Source: Nocardioides bruguierae | Lineage (GTDB): Bacteria > Actinomycetota > Actinomycetes > Propionibacteriales > Nocardioidaceae | DNA: 64,000 nucleotides | Assembly (NCBI RefSeq): GCF_023656415.1 | Contig: NZ_JAMOIL010000011.1 | Coordinates: 1-64,000 of the forward strand | Reading direction: 5' to 3' | In this document: piece after piece, positions 7,568-15,762 of the stretch | Numbering within the stretch: position 1 is the stretch's first letter | Layout: every line of letters starts with the position of its first letter | The notes under the pieces: model-generated | Told to the model about the DNA's origin: nothing | Database searches by the model: none | Seen by the model: only the letters and a program-made list of their open reading frames with translations | Made by a program: the position numbers and the translations under genes

Positions 7568-8083
7568 CTACCGGTCTCCGGGGAAGACCCACCGGTGGTA
7601 GGCGTAGAACCGGAACAGCGTGCCCAGCCCGACGCCGACGAGGTTGCCGCTGATGTTCTCCGCCAGCGGCGAGTCGAGGCCCAGCACGTAGGTGGAGAAG
7701 GCCAGGCAGCCCACGCCGAGCAGCAGCGAGACCCCGTTGACCAGCCCGAACATCAGGTAGGCGTGGTCGGTGCGGCGCTGCCGACGCTCGGCGAACGTCC
7801 ACGAGCGCGACCCCACGAACGCCACGGTGGTGGCGAGCAGCACCGCGATCGTCTTCGAGGTGACGGGCCCGAGCTCGAGGGCGTGGCGCAGCAGGTTGTA
7901 GCCGCCGGCGTCGACCACGAACGAGAGCGCGCCGACGGTGCCGAAGCGGGCGAGCAGCCGGTAGCCGCCCTGCAGGAACCGCGTGGGGTCGAGCCGGCGC
8001 GCCGTCGCGGCCGCGCGGGCGGGCCTGGGGCTCACGGTGCCCTCGCCCGGGGTGAGGGTCTCCTCGTCGGTCCTGGCGCTCAT
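7568..8083 (-). CDS. GtrA-family membrane protein
   Basis: A 171-aa protein whose last ~125 residues hold four TM helices of the GtrA/DPMS_bac family (FGTVGALSFVVDAGGYNLL, TSKTIAVLLATTVAFVGSRSW, a third and a fourth ending FYAYHRWVF). Family members are thought to flip polyprenyl-phosphate-linked sugars across the membrane. It is the last gene of the surface-polysaccharide operon and its start overlaps the sortase stop by 4 bp, implying translational coupling. This fits supplying the lipid-linked sugar made by the DPMS-like enzyme at 15493 to the GT39-like transferase. Confidence 0.88.
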   Translation of the reverse strand: MSARTDEETLTPGEGTVSPRPARAAATARRLDPTRFLQGGYRLLARFGTVGALSFVVDAGGYNLLRHALELGPVTSKTIAVLLATTVAFVGSRSWTFAERRQRRTDHAYLMFGLVNGVSLLLGVGCLAFSTYVLGLDSPLAENISGNLVGVGLGTLFRFYAYHRWVFPGDR

Positions 8084-8751
8084 GCGCCCTCCTCCGCGGC
8101 CGTCGCGTAGACGACCAGGTTGTCCTGGTAGCCGCCGGCGTCACTGTCGTAGTCGCCGGAGCAGGTGATGAGTCGGAGCTCCTCGTCCGGGGTGGGCCCG
8201 TAGACCGCGCGGGTCGGGAAGGAGTCCTTCGGGGAGTCGGCGAGCCGGGTCACGACGAAGACGTGCCGCGTGCCGGCCGCGTCCGTGACCACGACCCGGT
8301 CACCCGGGGCGATCGCGGACAGGCCCGTGAACGCCGCCGGGCCGGTGGGCGAGTCCACGTGCCCGGCGATGACGGCCGGGCCGGTCTCGCCGGGTCGGGG
8401 GCCGCCCGCGTACCAGCCCGCCCGCTGCCAGCGCGGTGGCGCCTCGAGCACGCCGTCGTCGCGCAGGCCCAGACGGCCGACGGCGACGTCGATCCCGAGG
8501 GCGGGCACCTCGACCCGGACGGGCCGCCCCGCCGCGTCCTCCTGGCCCTGGACGCTCAGGTCGTCGGGGGCGCTGCTCGCCGAGCCGCTCGGGGTGCTCG
8601 TCGCGGTGCCCGCGCCCCGGCTGGCGCCCGTGCCGGCGTCGGTGGGCGCCCCGGAGGTCGAGCCGCACGCCGTGAGCGCGAGCAGCAGCCCCGCGACGAG
8701 GACGGCGAGCGGTGCGCGAGCAGGACGACGACGGGCGGGCGCGCCCGTCAC
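8080..8751 (-). CDS. Class F sortase, lipoprotein-like
   Basis: A 223-aa cysteine transpeptidase. The N-terminus is a lipoprotein or signal segment with the lipobox LLLALTAC (Cys29), then a Ser/Thr/Gly-rich linker to about residue 65. The catalytic domain shows IAGHVDS (His131) and LITCSGDYD (Cys197), the expected His/Cys pair. Class F sortases are single-domain and typical of Actinobacteria. Overlaps of 4 bp with both neighbours put it in the middle of the operon. The adjacent DUF4397 protein, which ends in a Gly/Thr-rich motif, a TM helix and a basic tail, is its likely substrate. Confidence 0.9.
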   Translation of the reverse strand: MTGAPARRRPARAPLAVLVAGLLLALTACGSTSGAPTDAGTGASRGAGTATSTPSGSASSAPDDLSVQGQEDAAGRPVRVEVPALGIDVAVGRLGLRDDGVLEAPPRWQRAGWYAGGPRPGETGPAVIAGHVDSPTGPAAFTGLSAIAPGDRVVVTDAAGTRHVFVVTRLADSPKDSFPTRAVYGPTPDEELRLITCSGDYDSDAGGYQDNLVVYATAAEEGA

Positions 8752-9875
8752 GGGCCGTCCCCGCCCAGCGGCGGGCAGCCGCCGAGGGCATCGGTGGTGA
8801 GCATCAGCGGGCCGAGCGCCGCCCAGGCGGCGCCGTAGTAGCTGGGCGAGGAGGCTTGCACGTCACGGGCCTGCTGGAGCCGGGCGTCGGCGGTGGCGGT
8901 GTCCCCACGGACCGCGGCCCCGGCCGCCATGCTCACCGCCATGAGGCTGGAGAGGTCGCCGGTCTGCGGCTGGGCGTCCAGCGAGTAGCTGCCGTACGGC
9001 TCACCGGTGCCGAGGACGCCGACCAGCGCGTCGGCGATCTCCCGGTCGGCGTCGCGGCACGACTCCGCGTTGCGGACGATGGTGCGCGCCGCGTCGTAGG
9101 AGAACACCGGCGCGGAGCCGTCCGGCGCCGAGGTCGGCCACGCGTTGCCGCTGTCGTCGACCTGGGCCCAGTCCGGCGTCAGCTGTCCGTCGACCGTGGC
9201 CGCACGCACGGCCTGCGCGGAGCCCTCCTCCAGCTGGGTCCAGCGCGGGTCGTCGTCGACGGAGGCGAGCACCTGGGTGGCCGCGGGCGAGACGTAGGAG
9301 GGGTTGAACCAGTACGGAGCGGACGAGGTGGCCCACTGGCCCGCCACGAGCACCAGCCCTGCCGGGGTGCTGACGGTCTCGTGGTCCAGGATCGCCTGGC
9401 CGAGGCTCACCCCTGCCTGCGTGTAGCCGTCGTCGCCCCAGAGCCGGCCGGCCAGCACCAGGGCGCGGGCGGCGTCCAGGTCGGCGTCCGAGGCGGACGA
9501 GGGGTCGGCGACCGCGCCGTCGGCCCAGCGCCAGGCGAGCAGCCCGTCGTCGGCCCGCACGAGGTGCTCCTGCGTCCAGGACCAGACGGCGTCGAAGGTG
9601 TCGCGGTCGTCGGTGCCGACCGCGACGAGCATCGCGTAGGCCTGGCCCTCGCTGACCGTGTCGCCGCCCTGGTCGTGGCGCACCACGCGGCCGTCGTCCT
9701 CCACGTAGTCGTCGAGGAACACCTCGGCCGCGGTGGGCGCGTCCGTGGCGGTGCTCGAGGCGGGCGCCGGGGCTGCGGAGTCGTCCCCCGCGGTCAGGAC
9801 GAAGCCGGCGACCCCGACCACCAGGACGAGGCCGACGACCAGGATCGTCCAGGCGGGCGCGTTGATGCGGCTCAT
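8748..9875 (-). CDS. Glycoside hydrolase family 8-like protein (BcsZ-like), membrane-anchored
   Basis: A 375-aa protein with one N-terminal TM/signal segment (WTILVVGLVLVVGVAGFVL) and an extracytoplasmic GH8-like domain. Recognisable are TVSEGQAYAMLVAV, whose Glu (about 76) is the predicted general acid, and ASDADLD (about 129-135), carrying the conserved Asp. GH8 enzymes cleave beta-1,4-glucans. Members such as BcsZ accompany cellulose synthases and trim or release the nascent polymer. Here it sits beside a processive GT2, so trimming of an exopolysaccharide is a reasonable inference. Starts and stops overlap neighbours by 4 bp. Confidence 0.85.
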   Translation of the reverse strand: MSRINAPAWTILVVGLVLVVGVAGFVLTAGDDSAAPAPASSTATDAPTAAEVFLDDYVEDDGRVVRHDQGGDTVSEGQAYAMLVAVGTDDRDTFDAVWSWTQEHLVRADDGLLAWRWADGAVADPSSASDADLDAARALVLAGRLWGDDGYTQAGVSLGQAILDHETVSTPAGLVLVAGQWATSSAPYWFNPSYVSPAATQVLASVDDDPRWTQLEEGSAQAVRAATVDGQLTPDWAQVDDSGNAWPTSAPDGSAPVFSYDAARTIVRNAESCRDADREIADALVGVLGTGEPYGSYSLDAQPQTGDLSSLMAVSMAAGAAVRGDTATADARLQQARDVQASSPSYYGAAWAALGPLMLTTDALGGCPPLGGDGP

Positions 9876-10852
9876 CGTCGGGCGCCTCCCGGGTCGGGTG
9901 CCCGGCGGCCGCGGGCGAGCGCCGGGGTGAGGGAGGCGGCGACGAGCGCGACCAGTGCGGCCAGGGCGGCCGTGCCCGCCACGGCGGCCGTGGAGGTGCC
10001 GGTGGTCGAGGCGTTCGCGGAGGTGTCGGCGGCGAGACCACCGCCGCCGGTGTCGACGCCGCCGGTGGGCATCGTGGAGGTGCCCTGGCTGTCGCGGACC
10101 GCCATGAGCTCCAGGCCGCCGTCGCCGTCGTCGAGGGCGAAGAGGGTGTAGACGCCGCCCGCGCGGACGGTCACCCGGCCGGACGCGGTGGCGTCACCGG
10201 AACGGGCGGAGAGGTCGATCGTCCACGCCTGGGCGGGGACCTCGGCGTACCCGGTGGCCCCGCCGGTGTTCACCGACCGCGCCAGCAGCGGGCCGTCGAC
10301 GACCTGGGCGGTCACCGGCACCGTGGCACCGGAGACCAGCCGCACCTTGGCGTTGCCCGACGACGGGGGAGTGAGGTCGTCGTAGACGACCTGCACGCTC
10401 GCGTCGCCCTGGGCGCCGGTGGCGACGACGGTGGTGGCGGACTGCGCGCCCACCCGGATGCTGGAGCGGATCATCGGCTGGCTGTCCTCCCCGGAGCCGG
10501 TCGCCCGGAAGGCGACGGAGTAGGTGCCGGTCGGCACCTGCACGTAGTCGGTGACGTCACGGTACGAGACGTCCCTGAGCACCACCGGCTTCCCGCCCGA
10601 GAGCGGAGTGAGGGTGATGTCCGCGTCGGGCGTGCCCGGGGCGAGGTGCCCGGCGCGCACCCAGCCGGTGCGGTCGGCCGCCGCGGCGGGCGCGGCCAGC
10701 CCGGGCGCGAGGGCGACCAGGACGACGGCCAGCGCCGTGACCAGCAGGTTCCGGGCACGACGGGACGAGGAGCGGCCCGCTGCCGGCACGCCGCGGGGAG
10801 TGCGGTGGGGCTCGTGGTGGGGCTGGTGGAGGGACGTGGAGAAGCGGTGCAC
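9872..10852 (-). CDS. DUF4397 surface protein, probable sortase substrate
   Basis: A 326-aa exported protein. A basic N-terminus precedes the hydrophobic signal LLVTALAVVLVALAPGLAAPA. Two stretches typical of DUF4397 follow (TGWVRAGHLAPGTPDADI and NAKVRLVSGA). The C-terminus has STMPTGGVDTGGGG, a Thr/Ser linker, a TM helix and an Arg-rich tail, the layout of sortase-anchored proteins, although it is not a textbook LPxTG. GTG 10852 is preceded by GGAGGT at good spacing. Next to the class F sortase and GH8 gene, it may be anchored to the wall and bind or organise the polysaccharide. Function unproven. Confidence 0.8.
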   Translation of the reverse strand: MHRFSTSLHQPHHEPHRTPRGVPAAGRSSSRRARNLLVTALAVVLVALAPGLAAPAAAADRTGWVRAGHLAPGTPDADITLTPLSGGKPVVLRDVSYRDVTDYVQVPTGTYSVAFRATGSGEDSQPMIRSSIRVGAQSATTVVATGAQGDASVQVVYDDLTPPSSGNAKVRLVSGATVPVTAQVVDGPLLARSVNTGGATGYAEVPAQAWTIDLSARSGDATASGRVTVRAGGVYTLFALDDGDGGLELMAVRDSQGTSTMPTGGVDTGGGGLAADTSANASTTGTSTAAVAGTAALAALVALVAASLTPALARGRRAPDPGGARR

Positions 10853-10886
10853 GGGGATACCTCCGGGCAGGGGTCGGGTGGTGCGG

Positions 10887-10946
10887 ATCACGGGGTCGGT
10901 CACGGGGCCGGTCACGGGGTCGGTCACGGGGTCGGTCACGGGGCGG
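10887..10946. repeat. Five 12-bp tandem repeats at the end of the GT39-like gene
   Basis: Units near gtcacggggtcg begin at 10887, 10899, 10911, 10923 and 10935. They fill the space before the DUF4397 start and overlap the stop codon of the GT39-like gene (10936-10938). Copy-number change would alter spacing between the two genes. Confidence 0.8.
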
Positions 10947-12936
10947 GCAGCAGGTAGTCGGGAGCGCCGAGCGGGAACGTGACCAGCAGCCCGTCGGCCG
11001 TCTCCTCCACGGAGGCGGGCGCGTACGAGCCGGTCTGGGCGCGCACCTGGGCCGCCAGTCGGCGGCCGGCCGCCGAGTCGAGCGGTCCGCCGTCGACGCC
11101 GGTGAGGAGCAGGCGGTGGGCCGGCAGCTCGTCGGTGCTCTCCCCGGCGGCGACGGGGAAGCCGCCGACGGTGAGGTCGAAGTCGGCCGAGAGCTGGGCC
11201 AGCAGCAGCACCGAGCGGGCGTCGGCGGTGCCGCGACGCAGCGCGCGGGCCGCGTCCTGCGAGAACGACAACGCCGGGTTGTCGAGCAGCTGGCGGCCCG
11301 CCGCGGTGCGGGCGCGCTCGTCGTAGTCCTGCGCGGCGTAGAAGGCGTCGATGCCGTCGGGCATGACGCGGACGACGTCCACGGTCTCCGGCCCGCCGTC
11401 GCCGAAGGAGGCCACGACGACGCCGTTGTCGCGGGCGGAGTCCATCACCGGCGAGGAGCCGGCGGCCTGCCGGACTCCTTCGGTGACCAGGGCGTAGTCG
11501 TAGTCGGACCAGCCGTCGGGGGCGAGGTCGTAGACGGCCGGGTCGGTGTCGGCCTTGTAGTACCAGACCACGTCCTCGCGGGGGATGCCCGCGCGCACCA
11601 GGTCCAGCCAGGCGGCGTCGTCGACCAGGATGCGCTGGCCGTCGGTGAGGTTGCCCTCGACCCAGGCCTCCGCCGAGCGCAGCGGGGCGTCGTCGTCCGC
11701 CGTCCACAGCCGCCCGAGCGCGGACGGCCAGGTGAGGGCGGCGCCGGCGAGCACGGCGAGCGCGAGGACGCCGGCCAGGCCCCCGGCCGCGGTGCGCCTG
11801 AGGGTGCCCGCGGAGCCGCGGGCGTGCCGCAGCCCGGCCTCGACCACGGCCGGGACCAGCAGCGCGGCCAGCGGCAGCAGGGCGATGACGTAGGGCACCG
11901 GGAGGTAGCCCGGCTTGAGCACGATCGCGGCCAGCACCAGGAACGCGGCGGCGTAGGGCCGCAGGCGACGCACCAGCAGGCCGCCCGCGGCGGCGGCGGT
12001 GCCGCCCAGCAGCAGCGGTGCACCGAGGTCGAGCCACGTGCGCAGCGACTGGCCGGCCTGCGTGGAGGCGGACAGGACGCTGCCCGAGGAGTCACGACCG
12101 ACCAGCTGGAAGTAGATGCCGTCCCACAGCGAGACCCGGCCGGCGCCCGGCAGGAGCTCGCCCTTGAGCAGCGCCAGGGCCAGGTAGCCGACGCCGGCGA
12201 GCACGAAGAGCGCTCCGGCCACCGACAGCGTGTAGCGGCGCGTGTCGGGGGTCGCCGAGCGGAGCAGCTGCCAGACCAGGAACGGCAGGAGCAGCAGCGT
12301 CGTCTCCTTGGTCAGCACGGCCACCGCGAAGCAGAGGGCCGCCGCGGCGAAGGAGACCAGCTGGTGGCGGCGCGAGAGGGCGAGGACGAACGCGGCCAGC
12401 ACCCACGGGGTCGCCACGTTGTCGAGGTAGACGGTGCGCGAGTACTGCACGACCAGCGGCGAGAGCGCGAACAGCAGCAGCGCGGTGGCCGCGGCCGGCC
12501 GGGACAGCCCGAGCCGGCGTCCGAGCACCCAGAGGAGCGCCGCGGAGACCGTCGCCGCGACGACCATCGCCTCACGCCCGGCGAGCACGCTCACCGAGTA
12601 GCGGCCGAAGCCGTCGGTGAGCGCCGTCCATCCGGCGATCTGGATCCAGCCGAGCGGCGGGTGGTCGTACCAGTAGGTGTAGTGGCCCAGCTCGCCGAGC
12701 GTCTCGACCGCCCACGCCTGGGCGACGTAGGTGCCCTCGTCGTCGATGCGCTGCGGGGAGCCGCCCATGTTCACCAGGCGGGCGACTGCGGTGAGGACCA
12801 GCAGGGGAGTCAGCCACGACGCGGAGGTGCGGTGGCGCGAGAGCCAGCCGCGGGCCCGGGCGAGTCGTCCGGGGCTCGTCGGCACGGCGGACGCGGCGGG
12901 GCCCTGCGTCCGGGGCGGGGTCAGCAGTGCGGTCAT
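10936..12936 (-). CDS. GT39/ArnT-like polyprenyl-phosphate-dependent glycosyltransferase
   Basis: A 666-aa polytopic membrane transferase. The first extracytoplasmic loop carries RIDDEGTYVAQAWAV, with the acidic pair needed for catalysis in the GT-C fold, then the aromatic YWYDHPPLGW typical of the PMT_2/ArnT family. About ten to twelve TM helices fill residues 40-440, and a ~200-residue soluble C-terminal domain follows. These enzymes take sugar from polyprenyl-phosphate donors on the outer face. The DPMS-like and GtrA genes of the same operon would make and flip such a donor. ATG 12936 overlaps the GT2 stop (ATGA) and follows GGAGG. Confidence 0.87.
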   Translation of the reverse strand: MTALLTPPRTQGPAASAVPTSPGRLARARGWLSRHRTSASWLTPLLVLTAVARLVNMGGSPQRIDDEGTYVAQAWAVETLGELGHYTYWYDHPPLGWIQIAGWTALTDGFGRYSVSVLAGREAMVVAATVSAALLWVLGRRLGLSRPAAATALLLFALSPLVVQYSRTVYLDNVATPWVLAAFVLALSRRHQLVSFAAAALCFAVAVLTKETTLLLLPFLVWQLLRSATPDTRRYTLSVAGALFVLAGVGYLALALLKGELLPGAGRVSLWDGIYFQLVGRDSSGSVLSASTQAGQSLRTWLDLGAPLLLGGTAAAAGGLLVRRLRPYAAAFLVLAAIVLKPGYLPVPYVIALLPLAALLVPAVVEAGLRHARGSAGTLRRTAAGGLAGVLALAVLAGAALTWPSALGRLWTADDDAPLRSAEAWVEGNLTDGQRILVDDAAWLDLVRAGIPREDVVWYYKADTDPAVYDLAPDGWSDYDYALVTEGVRQAAGSSPVMDSARDNGVVVASFGDGGPETVDVVRVMPDGIDAFYAAQDYDERARTAAGRQLLDNPALSFSQDAARALRRGTADARSVLLLAQLSADFDLTVGGFPVAAGESTDELPAHRLLLTGVDGGPLDSAAGRRLAAQVRAQTGSYAPASVEETADGLLVTFPLGAPDYLLPAP

Positions 12937-14537
12937 CGGGCAGCCACCTCCGGGACGGGTGCGGTGCCGGCGTCCGGGACGACGTGGGCGCCGGTGTGCT
13001 CGGTCTTCTCCCAGGAGGAGTCGCCGCGCAGCTCGCGCCAGGCGGCGCGCAGGGCGGCGAAGGCCAGGAGCACCTGGTAGGGGAACGTGCCGAGCACGAG
13101 CCGCAGGTAGTCCCACGGCCGCAGCCGGACGCCGTACGCGCGGGCGAACTCGCCCAGCCCGGCGGCCTCGACCACGATGGTCACGAGGGTCGGCACGACC
13201 GGCACGAAGCTCAGCAGCGCGACCAGCGTCGGGACCTTGGCGAACAGCACCAGGCCGATCGAGACCGGGATCATCACCCCGGTGAAGGCCTGCAGGAACG
13301 GCATGGCGAGCGTGTACCGGGCCAGCAGCCGCTGCCGGCGCGTGGGCAGCTGCTTCCAGATGCCCTTGCCGAGCACCTGGAGGAAGCCCTGGCTCCACCG
13401 GGTGCGCTGCTTGACCAGCGAACGGACCGAGCCGGGGGTCTCCTCGCGGGTGACGACGTCGGTGTCGTAGGCGACCGCGACGGTGGCACCGCCGGTCGAG
13501 AGGCGCACGCCCAGCTCGCAGTCCTCGGCCAGGCAGTCGCCGTCCCACCCGCCGGCCTCGCGCAGCAGGTCGGTGCGGACGAAGATCGTGTTGCCGCCCA
13601 GCGGGATGAAGTGCTGCTCGGCGTGGAAGTGCAGGCGGCTGCGGAACCAGAAGTAGTACTCCAGGCAGTTGCGCAGGCTCCACCAGGTGGTCTGCACGTT
13701 CATCAGCTGCACGCCGCCCTGCACCAGGTCGGCCCCGGTCTCGGTGAAGCGGGCGTCGACCAGGCTGAGCAGCCGCGGGTGCACCTCGTCCTCGGCGTCG
13801 AAGACCCCGACGACGTCGCCGGTGACGTGCGGCAGGGCGGTGTTCATGCCCCGCGGCTTGTTCTTGGGCTCGGAGTGGTCGATGACGACCTTCACCAGCG
13901 TCGGGTGCCGCTCCTCGGCGGCCCGGGCGACGGCCTCGGTACCGGGGTCGTCGTGCCCGATGATCACGATGATCTCGAGGTCGGGGTGGTCGGAGGCGGC
14001 CAGCCGGTCGATGGTGTGGCCCAGCACCTGCTCCTCGTGCCGGGCGGGCAGGAGCACCGTGAAGCGGCGCTGCGGCGGCACCGGCGCGGCCGCGAAGCCG
14101 GTGGTGCGCAGCGACTCCGTGCTGCGCCACGCGTGCAGCATCCACAGCAGGGTCGTGCCGGCCACGAAGGTCATCACGGCCGAGGCGAGCAGCAGGACGG
14201 CCCAGCCGGCGCGGGCGGCCCAGGAGGTGGTTCCGGCCTCGGCCGGGGCGTTCCCGGTGACGGAGCCGGTGCCGGTGCCGGTCTGGGTGTCGGTGTCCGG
14301 CTGCACCCGGACGCCGTCCTGGCCGTCGGGCAGCAGCGGCGTGCTGTCGGCGACCGGCTGGGCGGCTGCCCCCCGGTCGGCGGAGCCGGTCGTGGTGGAC
14401 TCCGCCGCGCTCGCGGCGGGTGCGAGGGCAGCGGCGAGGGCCGCGAGCAGCAGCGCCGTCGCGGCGAGGAGGCGGGCGGGGCGATGCGCCCGGCGCGGGT
14501 GGAGGGCGTCGTGGCGACGCCGAGGAGGAACAGGCAC
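12933..14537 (-). CDS. Processive family 2 glycosyltransferase (cellulose/hyaluronan synthase-like)
   Basis: A 534-aa protein with a signal-like helix (about 23-45), a low-complexity Thr/Gly linker, a TM helix near residues 105-135, a cytosolic GT-A domain, and two or three C-terminal TM segments. The catalytic motifs of processive GT2 enzymes are present: VFDAEDEVHP (DxD-like), LAEDCELG (ED) and QRTRW (QxxRW). It probably polymerises a UDP- or GDP-sugar and feeds the chain through the membrane. GTG 14537 follows AAGGA. The GH8, DUF4397 and sortase genes downstream suggest an extracellular beta-glycan. Its exact sugar cannot be told from sequence. Confidence 0.9.
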   Translation of the reverse strand: MPVPPRRRHDALHPRRAHRPARLLAATALLLAALAAALAPAASAAESTTTGSADRGAAAQPVADSTPLLPDGQDGVRVQPDTDTQTGTGTGSVTGNAPAEAGTTSWAARAGWAVLLLASAVMTFVAGTTLLWMLHAWRSTESLRTTGFAAAPVPPQRRFTVLLPARHEEQVLGHTIDRLAASDHPDLEIIVIIGHDDPGTEAVARAAEERHPTLVKVVIDHSEPKNKPRGMNTALPHVTGDVVGVFDAEDEVHPRLLSLVDARFTETGADLVQGGVQLMNVQTTWWSLRNCLEYYFWFRSRLHFHAEQHFIPLGGNTIFVRTDLLREAGGWDGDCLAEDCELGVRLSTGGATVAVAYDTDVVTREETPGSVRSLVKQRTRWSQGFLQVLGKGIWKQLPTRRQRLLARYTLAMPFLQAFTGVMIPVSIGLVLFAKVPTLVALLSFVPVVPTLVTIVVEAAGLGEFARAYGVRLRPWDYLRLVLGTFPYQVLLAFAALRAAWRELRGDSSWEKTEHTGAHVVPDAGTAPVPEVAAR

Positions 14538-14674
14538 GTGAGGGTCCTTCGGGGACGAGGACGGGCGGCCGCGGCCGGGCGCACAGGCGCGCCGGCGGGC
14601 CGGGGAGGCGGTCGCGGGACCGCGGGGGTCGACGGGGGTCGACCGTGGGTGGAGGTGGGCGGGCGCGGCCCGCG

Positions 14675-15493
14675 TCACCGGTGCCGCGGCAGCGCGACGA
14701 CGGGCGCGGCCACCGGGACGGCGCGGGCGCGGCCGCGACGGTGCAGCCGGTCGGCCAGGCCCCACACGCTGACGCGCCACAGGGCCTCGCGGACGATGTC
14801 GCCCGTCATCTTCGAGGCGCCGTGCTCGCGCTCGTGGAAGTCGATCGGTACCTCGCGGACGGCGAGGCCCGCTTGGAGCACCCGGCGGGCGAGGTCCACC
14901 TGGAAGCAGTAGCCCGCGGAGGCGATCTCCGTGAGGTCCAGCGAGCGCAGGGCCTCGGCGCGGTACACGCGGTACCCGCCGGTCGCGTCCGTCAGCGGCA
15001 CGCGCAGCAGGGCGCGGACGTAGACGTTGCCGCCGCGCGAGAGCAGCTCGCGGTGCCGCGACCAGCCGTGCACGGCGCCCTCGGGCAGCCACCGGGAGCC
15101 GAGCACGAGGTCGGCCCGGTCGAGGGCCTCCAGCAGGCGCGGCAGCTGCTCGGGCAGGTGGGAGCCGTCCGCGTCCATCTCGGCCACGACGTCGTAGCTG
15201 CGGCCGGCGCTGCGGTCCAGCGCCCAGGCGAAGCCGGCCAGGTAGGCCGGCCCGAGCCCGTTCTTTTCCGTGCGGTGCAGGACGTGGAGCCGCGACTCGC
15301 TCGCGGCGAGGGCGTCGGCGATCTCGCCGGTGCCGTCGGGGCTGCCATCGTCGACGACGAGCACCTCGACGTGCGGACCGACGGCGAGCGTGCGCCGCAC
15401 GATCCTGGTGATGTTCTCGGCCTCGTCGTACGTCGGGACGACGACGAGCGTGCGTGGGTCGGTGAGTGGTGCGTGCGTGGTGTTCCCGGTCAT
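14675..15493 (-). CDS. Polyprenol-phosphate glycosyltransferase (dolichol-phosphate mannosyltransferase-like)
   Basis: A 272-aa GT2 enzyme of the DPM1 type, without the C-terminal membrane domain. Motifs visible: VVVPTYDEAENI at the N-terminus, VLVVDDGSPDGTGEIAD, the metal-binding EMDADGSHLPE, and VLGSRW. It transfers mannose or glucose from a nucleotide sugar to polyprenyl phosphate. ATG 15493 follows a G-rich ribosome site. It is the first gene of the seven-gene operon and the 137-bp gap after it (14538-14674) contains no gene. Its product is the expected donor for the GT39-like enzyme downstream. Confidence 0.9.
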   Translation of the reverse strand: MTGNTTHAPLTDPRTLVVVPTYDEAENITRIVRRTLAVGPHVEVLVVDDGSPDGTGEIADALAASESRLHVLHRTEKNGLGPAYLAGFAWALDRSAGRSYDVVAEMDADGSHLPEQLPRLLEALDRADLVLGSRWLPEGAVHGWSRHRELLSRGGNVYVRALLRVPLTDATGGYRVYRAEALRSLDLTEIASAGYCFQVDLARRVLQAGLAVREVPIDFHEREHGASKMTGDIVREALWRVSVWGLADRLHRRGRARAVPVAAPVVALPRHR

Positions 15494-15568
15494 GACGTTC
15501 CCCCCAGGTCGGCGGTCATGTGTCGGTGCGCGTACCGGGAAGTTCGGTGCGCCGGTGCCGGGCGGATG

Positions 15569-15587
15569 GGTGCCGACGGCACCTTTT
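15569..15587 (+). terminator. Short hairpin plus T-run in the divergent intergenic region
   Basis: GGTGCC-gac-GGCACC is followed by TTTT on the + strand. It faces away from the minus-strand operon, so it could only stop antisense or short upstream + transcripts. It is too short to be certain. Confidence 0.35.
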
Positions 15588-15673
15588 CGTGGGCCTCGCC
15601 GCGAGCACGGCCCTCTGTGGCTCGGGAGCGGGGACGTCGCGGTGGGCCTGACCTGCACGAAGCCGACATCTGT

Positions 15674-15746
15674 CCCCTAGATGGGGGATCTGCACCTGTG
15701 GGAAGCCTGTGACCTGGCCGGTCCGCTTCTCACCCTTTGGTGGAGG
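15674..15746. promoter_or_regulatory. Pair of related dyads upstream of the polysaccharide operon and sugar dehydrogenase
   Basis: CCCCTAGATGGGGG (15674-15687) and CCCTTTGGTGGAGG (15733-15746) agree at 10 of 14 positions and both have dyad character. They lie 59 bp apart in the 269-bp divergent region between the DPMS-like gene and the sugar dehydrogenase. The second is directly ahead of the dehydrogenase start, so both may be sites of one regulator that controls the two units. Confidence 0.45.
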
Positions 15747-15762
15747 GTGCTGAGGTGGCGGC

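Noticed and set aside
15674..15687. CsoR/RicR-type copper operator
   Set aside because: It has CCCC/GGGG symmetry but lacks the TA-flanked arms of known copper sites, and no copper genes are near.
15494..15762. Possible cyclic dinucleotide riboswitch in the leader of the polysaccharide operon
   Set aside because: I looked for the known conserved blocks and could not match them; only a short hairpin and two dyads are supported.
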